Origin: Myxococcales bacterium
GTDB lineage: Bacteria > Myxococcota_A > Bradymonadia > REDH01
Reading direction: 5' to 3'
NCBI GenBank assembly: GCA_020633625.1
Contig: JACKDJ010000006.1
Coordinates: 1-64,000 of the forward strand
DNA: 64,000 bases
The notes under the pieces were generated by a model. It was not told where the DNA came from. It ran no database searches and saw nothing but the letters and a program-made list of their open reading frames with translations. Position numbers and translations under genes: made by a program. Of this stretch, positions 1-7,049 are shown one piece after another (the first letter of the stretch is position 1; each line of letters begins with the position of its first letter).

Positions 1-1031
1 CGCAAACTCGAGATGCCCAGCGAGACGCGTCGGTCGCGGAGCTTCTCCATCAGCGTGCGGATCAGCGGCGAGATGCACGAGTAGTCCGCCGTGGACAACG
101 ACGTCACCGAAGCCTCGTCGAACCCACCCTTGTCCAGCGCCGACAGGACCGTCTCCACCACTTGGTCAGGGTCGCGCTCGCGGACGGGTCGATAGATCAT
201 CCCGGCCTGGCAGAAGCGACACCCCTCCGTGCAGCCACGGGCGATCTCCACGCTCATCCGATCGAAGATCGCCTCCGCCACCGGCACCGGTGAGTCGTCC
301 GGAAAGCGGTAGCGCGAGATGTCCGGGATCACCTCGCGCTCCACTACGTCCGGCACACCGTCCGCGACGCTCCCCGACACATACAGCAGCCCCGTCCGAG
401 GATCCTCTTCGCGAGTGTAGAGAGCCGGGCAGTACACGCCCCCCGACGCAGCCAGCTCCACCAGCAGCTCGCGGCGCGATTTGCCCTCGGCTTTCGCACG
501 CGCCACCATCCGCAGGAGCGCCGGCAACTTCTCCTCGGCGTCGCCAATCACGAACGCGTCGAAGAACGGTGCCACCGGCTCCGGATGCGTCGCCGTCGGC
601 CCGCCGCCAAACACCAGCGGATCCGACTCGGCGCGGTCCGACGCGCGCAGCGGAATTCCACCCAGGTCCAACATCGTCAGGACGTTGGTGAACGTCATCT
701 CGTACTGGAGCGAGAAGCCCACCACGTCGAAGTCGCGCAGCGGCTTGTGGCTCTCCAGCGACAGCAGCGGCAGCTCGCGCTCGCGGAGCTCCCTCTCCAT
801 GTCCAGCCACGGGCAGAAGCAGCGCTCCATCAGCAGGTCGTCTTGCCCGTTCACGATGGAGTAGAGGATCTTGGTCCCCAAGTGGCTCATCCCGATGTCG
901 TAGACGTCCGGGAACGCCAGCACGAAGCGCGCCGCGACCGAGTCCCACGGCTTCACCACCGCGTTGTACTCCCCGCCGAGGTACCTGGCGGGCTTCGCGA
1001 CCTTGTGGACGAACGGCTCGTATGGATGCAC
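1..1031 (-). CDS. B12-binding-type radical SAM protein (3' end outside window)
   Basis: The first 343 codons are present and the C-terminus lies beyond base 1. The N-terminal region reads as the cobalamin-binding-like part of the fused radical SAM family (TIGR03960-like), with GFSLQYEMTFTNVLTMLDLG and DIGMSHLGTKILY. The radical SAM iron-sulfur motif CTEGCRFC follows at about residues 267-274 (C-x3-C-x2-C). GTG at 1031 is chosen because a GAGG ribosome site sits just upstream and an in-frame TAG lies at 1077-1079. It is divergent from ssb. Members are often fused to a second domain and the substrate is unknown, so no reaction is assigned. Confidence 0.88.
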   Translation of the reverse strand, partial: MHPYEPFVHKVAKPARYLGGEYNAVVKPWDSVAARFVLAFPDVYDIGMSHLGTKILYSIVNGQDDLLMERCFCPWLDMERELRERELPLLSLESHKPLRDFDVVGFSLQYEMTFTNVLTMLDLGGIPLRASDRAESDPLVFGGGPTATHPEPVAPFFDAFVIGDAEEKLPALLRMVARAKAEGKSRRELLVELAASGGVYCPALYTREEDPRTGLLYVSGSVADGVPDVVEREVIPDISRYRFPDDSPVPVAEAIFDRMSVEIARGCTEGCRFCQAGMIYRPVRERDPDQVVETVLSALDKGGFDEASVTSLSTADYSCISPLIRTLMEKLRDRRVSLGISSL

Positions 1032-1223
1032 CTGACCCTCGTAGTGCGGCGCCCCGGGAAGTGGGGCCGCGGGAAGCTAGTGTCTTCTGCGGTCGTTGGA
1101 AACCCACGCGGGCACACGTTGGGCGTGCCGGCGCTTCACGAATCGGGCGGGTTGAGCTAGCCTGCGCAACATGGCGGTGGCGCGCGCGATGAAGGGTCGC
1201 CCCCACCACCCAAGGAGAGTGAA

Positions 1224-1661
1224 ATGGCATCCGTAAACAAGGTCATCCTGATCGGTAACCTGGGCGCAGACCCCGAGCTGCGCACCACCGCGGGCGGCCA
1301 GGCCGTCTGCGAGCTCCGGCTCGCCACCAACGAGCGCTGGACCGACAAGAGCGGCGCGACCCAGGAGCGCACGGAGTGGCACCGCGTTGTCGTGTGGGGC
1401 CGCTCCGCCGAGAACGCCGCGAAGTACCTCGCGAAGGGTCGCTCCGCCTACGTCGAGGGCCGCCTGCAGACCCGCGAGTGGACCGACAAGGACGGCAACA
1501 AGCGCTACACCACCGAGATCGTCGCGGATCGTCTCCAGTTCATCGGCGGTCGCGACGGCGGCGGGGGAGGCGGCCGCTACGACGGTCCCCCGCCCCCGCG
1601 CGACGACGACGCCCCCAGCGGCGGTGACACCTCGTTCTCCGACGACGAGATCCCCTTCTAG
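1224..1661 (+). CDS. ssb: Single-stranded DNA-binding protein
   Basis: This 145-aa protein coats single-stranded DNA in replication, repair and recombination. The OB fold opens with VNKVILIGNLGADPELR and runs to about residue 107. A Gly-rich linker follows, and the protein ends in the acidic tip DDEIPF that SSBs use to bind partner enzymes. Length and architecture are typical of a bacterial tetrameric SSB. The ATG at 1224 has a clear AGGAGAG ribosome site at 1213-1219. It is transcribed alone: the divergent radical SAM gene is upstream and a strong intrinsic terminator follows at 1718. Confidence 0.97.
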   Translation: MASVNKVILIGNLGADPELRTTAGGQAVCELRLATNERWTDKSGATQERTEWHRVVVWGRSAENAAKYLAKGRSAYVEGRLQTREWTDKDGNKRYTTEIVADRLQFIGGRDGGGGGGRYDGPPPPRDDDAPSGGDTSFSDDEIPF

Positions 1662-1717
1662 CGAGTACACGGTCAAGGCGACACGGGCGCGCGCCGCCTG
1701 CACTACCTCCGAACTTT

Positions 1718-1751
1718 CAGAGGCCCCGCCCCCGGGGCCTCTGATCTTTTT
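1718..1751 (+). terminator. Rho-independent terminator of ssb
   Basis: A perfect 10-bp stem (1718-1727 CAGAGGCCCC with 1734-1743) and a 6-base loop are followed by ATCTTTTT. This is a textbook intrinsic terminator 57 bases after the ssb stop, and the clearest one in the window. Confidence 0.92.
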
Positions 1752-1894
1752 GCGCACCGCCCAGAACGATCTGAGATCCTCTCCAGCGATCTCATGGCGC
1801 TCCGGGCCACCATCCCTTGCGTGTGGCTGCTCCCGCGCGTCCTGCGCGATCCTGTGGATCGATCCTAACTCGTTGAATTCCTTAGATCGGAATC

Positions 1895-2770
1895 TTGCTT
1901 CGGTTCTCCAGAGTGACAAACAAGGTTCCGAAATCAAAAGAGAATCTGGTTGTCGAGGCTGCCCTTCTGCTGCTTGGGGTTGCGTGCCTGAGCACTGCGG
2001 CGGTCATCATTCGCGCGGCAGACGCTCCCCCCGCGGTGCTGGCGCTGCACCGTCTTGGCTACGCGGCGCTCCTGCTCCTCCCCGCCCGCCCGCGCCTCTC
2101 CCCTCTCTCTCTCCTCGCCGGGGTATCCCTAGCCCTCCACTTCTGGGCGTGGAACGCCTCGCTCCGGGGAGCCTCGGTGACCTCCGCCACCACCCTGGTC
2201 ACGCTCACCCCCCTCATCCTGGGCGTCGCTGGTCCTCGCATCCCAGGCGCCACGCGCCTCAGCCCCTACGGGTGGCTGGGTCTTTTCGTGGCGCTCGCCG
2301 GCGCCGCCATCCTCTCCGGTGGACCCCCTACCTCCGCGGCGTGGCTCGCCATCCTCGCAGCTGCCCTCATCATTCCCTACCTCTCCGCCTCTACCCAGTC
2401 TCCCCAGTCGCCCCTACAGTTCTCCGCCTCCTCCGCGCTGGTCGGAGCGCTCACCCTCGCCATCCTGCTCGCGCTCAGCGACACCCCGCTCTCCCTCTCG
2501 CCGCGTGCCACCGCCCTCGCGCTCGCGCTCGCCGTAGTGCCTCAGATCCTCGGCCACACCCTGATGCTCCGAGGCGCGCGGTGCTTCGGCGCTACTGTCA
2601 CGAGCGTCGCGGTGCTATTGGAACCCCTCGGAGCGGCCATCCTAGCCGCGGCGCTCCTCGCGGAGCCCCCCACCCCCAGCGAGGTCCGCGGGGGGCTTCT
2701 TCTCCTTGCGGGTGTCGCCCTTGCCACTCTCACTGCGCCAGCTAGAGTCCCTGGTCCTCTCCGTGATTGA
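1895..2770 (+). CDS. DMT-superfamily (EamA-like) exporter
   Basis: This 291-aa protein is almost entirely hydrophobic, with about ten predicted membrane helices in two similar halves (around residues 20-145 and 150-285). That is the layout of EamA/DMT drug-metabolite transporters. Gly/Ala/Leu-rich helices such as LLLLGVACLSTAAVII and SVAVLLEPLGAAILAAALL (the usual LEP motif of the second half) support it. The start is unsure: TTG 1895 or GTG 1913, neither with a good ribosome site. The 3' end overlaps the LuxE-like start by about 60 bases, so it is probably the first gene of an exporter-luxE-luxC operon. The substrate is unknown; export of an aldehyde-derived product is only an inference from context. 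Confidence 0.8.
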   Translation: MLRFSRVTNKVPKSKENLVVEAALLLLGVACLSTAAVIIRAADAPPAVLALHRLGYAALLLLPARPRLSPLSLLAGVSLALHFWAWNASLRGASVTSATTLVTLTPLILGVAGPRIPGATRLSPYGWLGLFVALAGAAILSGGPPTSAAWLAILAAALIIPYLSASTQSPQSPLQFSASSALVGALTLAILLALSDTPLSLSPRATALALALAVVPQILGHTLMLRGARCFGATVTSVAVLLEPLGAAILAAALLAEPPTPSEVRGGLLLLAGVALATLTAPARVPGPLRD

Positions 2771-3668
2771 GGGAGACACTCCGCCCCTCGAGGCGGTGGG
2801 TCCCCTCACGGAGTACCAGCGTCACTGGATTCCAGGCCTCGACGCCTTCTGGGCCAGCGGAGTTCGCGGCGTCCCCACCGACGTCTTCCGCAGGCTCCCC
2901 CTCCACACCGGGGAGCACCCGCCCACCCGGGAGTTTCTTACGAGTGGCACCACCCACGGAGCACGCGGGCGCTCCCCCCGCGTGAGCACACTCTGCTACG
3001 ACCGGGGCGCCCAGCTCCACTTCCGCGCGTGCCTGGGCTCCCTCTCTGCCCTCCCCATCTTCGCGCTGGTGGAGCCCTCCCCCACCTCTAGCCTGGCACA
3101 CATGCTCCAGGACTCCCTGGGGGTCCCCTGCACCTTCCTGCTGTCCTCGCAGGGCTACCATCTCTCCGCGCTCGGCGCGCAAACATCCCCTCTGCTTCTG
3201 TTCTCCACCTCCTTCGCGCTGGACGCCCTACTCCCAGAGCTCCCCCCGCTCCCCGCAGGCTCCGCGCTGATCTTCACCGGCGGCATGAAGGGGCGCGGCG
3301 GCGAGCTCTCGTTCTCCCAGCTAGCCGCGCGCGCCGCGGGCCACCTGGAAATCCCAGAGTCCATGGTGTTCCAGGAGTACTCCATGACGGAGCTGAGCAG
3401 CCAGCTGTGGGGCCGAGACCTCCTGACTCCGCCTGGGTGGCTCGAGGTCTCCGCGAGGGACCCCATCAGCCTCGAGCCGGTCCCCGCGGGGACCCCCGGT
3501 GTCCTGCTCTTTCACGACCTAGCCAATGTGGACGTCCCGTTCGCCATACAGACCGCGGACATGGGTCGCGTGCTGCCAGACGGCTCGGTCCAGCTGCTGG
3601 GCCGTACCCCCGGAGCCACGCCCCGCGGCTGCAGTCTCGCCGCCCAAGAGCTTCTAGGTTCCACGTGA
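2706..3668 (+). CDS. LuxE-like acyl-protein synthetase
   Basis: This protein of about 320 aa resembles LuxE, which activates a fatty acid as acyl-AMP and transfers it to a cysteine for reduction by LuxC. The adenylate-forming signature TSGTTHGARG lies near residues 79-88 and the family hallmark EYSMTELSSQLW near 224-235. Length is slightly below Vibrio LuxE. The start may be TTG 2706 or GTG 2712; both lie inside the exporter gene, indicating translational coupling. The stop codon lies within a parS-like palindrome. The LuxC-like partner begins 22 bases later, supporting a functional reductase pair. No luxA, luxB or luxD is present. Confidence 0.82.
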   Translation: MRVSPLPLSLRQLESLVLSVIEGDTPPLEAVGPLTEYQRHWIPGLDAFWASGVRGVPTDVFRRLPLHTGEHPPTREFLTSGTTHGARGRSPRVSTLCYDRGAQLHFRACLGSLSALPIFALVEPSPTSSLAHMLQDSLGVPCTFLLSSQGYHLSALGAQTSPLLLFSTSFALDALLPELPPLPAGSALIFTGGMKGRGGELSFSQLAARAAGHLEIPESMVFQEYSMTELSSQLWGRDLLTPPGWLEVSARDPISLEPVPAGTPGVLLFHDLANVDVPFAIQTADMGRVLPDGSVQLLGRTPGATPRGCSLAAQELLGST

Positions 3669-3672
3669 AACA
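3657..3672. promoter_or_regulatory. parS-like ParB site (14 of 16)
   Basis: GGTTCCACGTGAAACA matches the consensus TGTTTCACGTGAAACA at 14 of 16 bases (differences at positions 1 and 5). It also resembles the TGTTCCACGTGGAACA version recalled for myxobacteria. It spans the stop codon of the LuxE-like gene (TGA 3666-3668). A second site lies 3.9 kb away at 7569. Confidence 0.55.
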
Positions 3673-3690
3673 TCCTCGGGAGACTCTGCT

Positions 3691-4989
3691 GTGAAGTTGT
3701 TCCAGATGAGCCCCGCGGGGGACTGGGAGGGTGCGGTTACGCCCGAGCGGCTTGGAGAGACCCTAGAGTTTCTTCGGGGTGCGGGTGGTGTGCCGCTGAG
3801 CACCTTGCAGGTGGCGGAGCGGCTGGCTCGCGTGGTGCGGGCATGGGAGTCCGCGGAGTATCTGGGGGAGGCGCTGGGTCACGCGGAGGAGCTTGGGACC
3901 TCTCGCGAGATGCTGGAGTGGGGTCTCCGCGACCTTCTGAGTCGGCTGACGGAGCGGGGGCTGATCGCGCTGGTCGAGGCGGAGCTGGGGAGCGTCGAGC
4001 CCTTTCAGCATCCCCGGAGCAGAGAGCTGTACCCCTGTGCGAGGGGCGCGGTCCCCCCGCAGCTGCTGGTGCAGGTGCTGGCGGGCACCGTGCCGCCCGT
4101 GGGGATCGAGGCGATTGTGCTGGCGCTGCTGGCGCGTGCGCCAGTGCTCGTGAAGACCGCCAGCGATGAGCCGGTGGTCGCCAAGCTGTTTCTGCGGAGC
4201 CTGCGAGAGCTGGCGCCGGAGCTGGCGGAGCGGGTGGCTGTACTCACCTGGGATGGGGGCGGGCCCCTCGACGAACAGGCGGTGGGTGCAGCGTCGGACG
4301 TGTGCGCCTACGGGGGGAACCATGCGATCAACCGACTGCTAGGGCTGGTGCGGTACCCCACGCGCTTCTTCGCGTACGGTCACAGGGTCAGCACGGCAAT
4401 TCTGGAGCATCCGCAGCGCGCAGTGCGAGACGTCGCCCGGGACCTTGCGCTGGACGTCGCGGCGTTCGAGCAGCGCGGGTGCATGTCTCCCCACTGTCTC
4501 TACGTGTTGGAGGAGGAGGGGTCCGACGCTCAGATGTGGGCCGAGGCGATTCTGCAGGCGCTGGACCACACGGGAGCACGCTTTCCACGTCCCCGCCTGG
4601 ACGCGGATGGCGCACGCAGGCTCCGAGAGGCGGAGGCGCTGGCGATTCTACAGGGGGGGCGCGTGCTTCAAGGGGAAGGTGGGACCGTAGCGGTGCATCG
4701 CGACGCCACTTTTCGACCGTCGCCCGGCGACAGGTTCCTGCATGTGGTGCCAGTGTCCTCCCGCGAGGAGTGCGTGGCGTCTCTCGCCGCGCTGCGCGGC
4801 GCCCTCAGCACTGTCGGGCTGGAGTGTCGCCCCCCGGCGCTGTGGGAGTGGACCCACTTCATCCAGAGGGTGGGAGTGCCCCGAATCACTCGCGTGGGAC
4901 GAATGCAGCGGCCGCTCTGGGTGAGAGACCACGACGGTCGCCCCCGGATCGCCGACTGGGTTCGCTGGACCAACCTCGAGCCGTTCTAG
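3691..4989 (+). CDS. LuxC-like acyl-protein thioester/acyl-CoA reductase
   Basis: This 432-aa protein belongs to the LuxC family, NADPH-dependent enzymes that reduce an activated acyl group to an aldehyde. The middle region carries the dehydrogenase-fold segment APVLVKTASDEPVVAKLF and the glycine-rich YGGNHAINRLLG. The QRGCMSPH motif places the catalytic cysteine at residue 264, equivalent to the LuxC nucleophile. The GTG start at 3691 has CGGGAGA just upstream. The LuxE-like gene is 22 bases upstream and DMT exporter before it. The helicase gene is convergent downstream. Without luciferase the aldehyde presumably feeds another route, unknown here. Confidence 0.85.
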   Translation: MKLFQMSPAGDWEGAVTPERLGETLEFLRGAGGVPLSTLQVAERLARVVRAWESAEYLGEALGHAEELGTSREMLEWGLRDLLSRLTERGLIALVEAELGSVEPFQHPRSRELYPCARGAVPPQLLVQVLAGTVPPVGIEAIVLALLARAPVLVKTASDEPVVAKLFLRSLRELAPELAERVAVLTWDGGGPLDEQAVGAASDVCAYGGNHAINRLLGLVRYPTRFFAYGHRVSTAILEHPQRAVRDVARDLALDVAAFEQRGCMSPHCLYVLEEEGSDAQMWAEAILQALDHTGARFPRPRLDADGARRLREAEALAILQGGRVLQGEGGTVAVHRDATFRPSPGDRFLHVVPVSSREECVASLAALRGALSTVGLECRPPALWEWTHFIQRVGVPRITRVGRMQRPLWVRDHDGRPRIADWVRWTNLEPF

Positions 4990-5063
4990 CGCGAAATCGA
5001 AACAGCGGCGGGGCGCTCGCGGAGTCGCCAACGGTAGGCGAGTCGGAGCCCTGCCTCGCGAAA

Positions 5064-7049
5064 CTAGAGGAGACCCGCGCGCTGCCGAACTAGGCGCTGG
5101 ATGTGCTCTGTGGGGACCGGCCGCCCCGCGGCATGGGCAAACCGGGCGGCTGGGGAGAGGCTCGCGACCACCTGCGCCAGAAGGATGGCCTCGCGGGCTT
5201 CTTCGTCGCGCCCCGCGTGCTCTAGCAGGGCTGCCCCAGACAGGTCGGGGCGGGGCAGCGCACCGCGCGTCAGGACGTTCAGGAGAAAGCGGAGGGAGCC
5301 GGTGATCTCCCGGGGAACGCCCGGTCCCGAGAGGATGCGCGCGGCACCCACGAAGCACCAACCGTTGCCCCCGCGCTGAATGCCCACTCCACTGGGAAGG
5401 TGCCCCAGCGCGAGAAGATCGCGCCCCTCGTACATCCCGAAGTGGGAGAGGGGCGCGCGAGTTGCCTGCTCCGGGTCCTCCTCCTCCAGCGCACGCGCGA
5501 GCAGCGAAGGGGCGCTTCCCCAGCTTGTCAGGCGCGCCTTCCCAGTCAGCCGCTCGAGCTGTCGCAGGCGGTGGTCCAGCGTGCGGGACGGGAGCAGCAG
5601 GAGCTCCTCCGCGCCCCCGGCGGAGCCCAGGCGACCCGCTCGGCCACGCCGCTGCAGAAGGCGCGCGGGACTCCACGGCGCGTCGAAGTGCACGATGGTG
5701 CGCGCGGGAATGTCGAGTCCCTCGGTTCCCACCGGGGTGCAGATGAGCGGCGACACCCGGCCCGTCCCGAAGGCCCCCAGCGCCTCGCGGAGGGCCGCGC
5801 GGCCCCCGCAGACCACCGCGCTGCCGCGGAGCTCGCTGTGAAGTAGTCTGGCGGTATCCCGATACTCCGTGAAGACCAGGACGCCCGGGCCCAGTGGGAG
5901 CGCGCGCAGCTTCTCCCAGGGTATGAGATGCTCCTCGAGCGCGGCGAGACCTGCCCGCACTGCGTCGAGGCGTCTCTCCAGCTCTCTCTGTGTGGGCGGC
6001 AGCTGGTACCAGAAGGGGAGCACCGTCTGCGCGCCGAGAGCGCGCGCCTCCTCACGCGAGACGCCGCGACCCACGGAGCCTGCGGCGCTGGCCTGTAGAA
6101 GAAACCGCTGGGCTCTCTGGAGGGAGTGATGGGCCGCGAGGCCCGAGGAGGCGAGGCGCCGAAGCACTGTGAGCTCGTGCAGCGTGGCGGGTTCGCCCTG
6201 GCCCATCGCGGCGCGTGCGGCCCGGGATATCACCGGGAGCAGGTCGTCGGGGCAGCTGTGCAGGCTCTGCTCGCGCGAGCGTCCCAGGCTCCCCAGCTGC
6301 GTAACCCCCAGCCTCCTCGCGGCCTCTCGATCCCGCCGCACGCAGAGCGCGTCGAGCAGTGCGTCCACTGCGTCGGCGGGGCACGAGGCCAGCAGCGCAT
6401 CCTGTGAGAGTCCTGTCAGCAGCGCGAGGCTCTGCGCGGAGAGACCCAGGCGCAAGAGGTTCACCACGTCGCGGCGGGAGTTCCAGATTGGCGTCGCGGT
6501 GAGGAACAGCACCCGCTGGTATCCGATGAGCGCCGCCAGGTGCCTGTAGCGTCGCGTATCGTCGTTGCGAAAGTGGTGTGCCTCGTCGACCACCACGGTG
6601 TGCAGGGCGGGCTCGCGAGCGTCGCGGGAGAGCGCGGCGTGGGACACCACGCGCCACGAGTAGTCTCGGGCGCGGAGGGCCTCGCGCCACTTCGCGTGGA
6701 GGGCGGGAGGGGCCACCAGCACGGCTTGGGGGCCCACCGCCTCCATGGCGGTGTAGGTCTTGCCGAGCCCAGTCTCGTCAGCGAGGAGCGCGACCCCCCA
6801 CCTCTCCAGGATGGCTCGGATCACCTGGGCCGCCGCGCCCTGAAAGCGTGGGAGGCCGGGCTCTCGTGCTCGCAGCGCGGGCCCCCACCCGCTCCCTTCG
6901 AGGTAGGCCCGGGCTCCCGCGGGCTCCGGCTCCCATCCGCCCAGGAGAGGCGGTGGCCCGCTCCCCTTAAGCAGCTCCGCGATGGTTGGGGCCTCAGTTC
7001 TCGCCGGGCCTTCGGCACCGCCGGCGGCGACCCCGTCGGGCGACGTCAC
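5064..7049 (-). CDS. DEAH/SNF2-type helicase partnered with an adenine methyltransferase
   Basis: This superfamily 2 ATPase has 661 aa. The Walker A motif DETGLGKT lies near residues 91-98, DEAH in VVVDEAHHF near 155-158, and LTATPIWNSRRD marks motif III. The C-terminal helicase lobe has GTEGLDIP and the arginine-finger-type QRRGRAGRLGS. GTG at 7049 is chosen because it overlaps the TGA of the methyltransferase as GTGA with GGAGGG upstream; longer forms lack this. No nuclease domain is visible. Methylase-helicase pairs are typical of BREX, DISARM and type I-like systems, but this does not match one of them in full. Confidence 0.85.
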   Translation of the reverse strand: MTSPDGVAAGGAEGPARTEAPTIAELLKGSGPPPLLGGWEPEPAGARAYLEGSGWGPALRAREPGLPRFQGAAAQVIRAILERWGVALLADETGLGKTYTAMEAVGPQAVLVAPPALHAKWREALRARDYSWRVVSHAALSRDAREPALHTVVVDEAHHFRNDDTRRYRHLAALIGYQRVLFLTATPIWNSRRDVVNLLRLGLSAQSLALLTGLSQDALLASCPADAVDALLDALCVRRDREAARRLGVTQLGSLGRSREQSLHSCPDDLLPVISRAARAAMGQGEPATLHELTVLRRLASSGLAAHHSLQRAQRFLLQASAAGSVGRGVSREEARALGAQTVLPFWYQLPPTQRELERRLDAVRAGLAALEEHLIPWEKLRALPLGPGVLVFTEYRDTARLLHSELRGSAVVCGGRAALREALGAFGTGRVSPLICTPVGTEGLDIPARTIVHFDAPWSPARLLQRRGRAGRLGSAGGAEELLLLPSRTLDHRLRQLERLTGKARLTSWGSAPSLLARALEEEDPEQATRAPLSHFGMYEGRDLLALGHLPSGVGIQRGGNGWCFVGAARILSGPGVPREITGSLRFLLNVLTRGALPRPDLSGAALLEHAGRDEEAREAILLAQVVASLSPAARFAHAAGRPVPTEHIQRLVRQRAGLL

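Noticed and set aside
166..1230. Minus-strand ATG-initiated open frame over the radical SAM region
   Set aside because: The frame starting at GTG 1031 gives the conserved radical SAM sequence. The other frame is Arg/Ala-rich nonsense and would overlap the ssb start.
1700..1717. CACTACCTCCGAACTTTC before the ssb terminator as a member of the repeat family
   Set aside because: Only the first seven bases match the core well; the rest differs and it occurs once.
1895..4989. A lux bioluminescence operon
   Set aside because: LuxE- and LuxC-like genes are present but there is no luciferase alpha or beta subunit, acyltransferase LuxD or LuxG.
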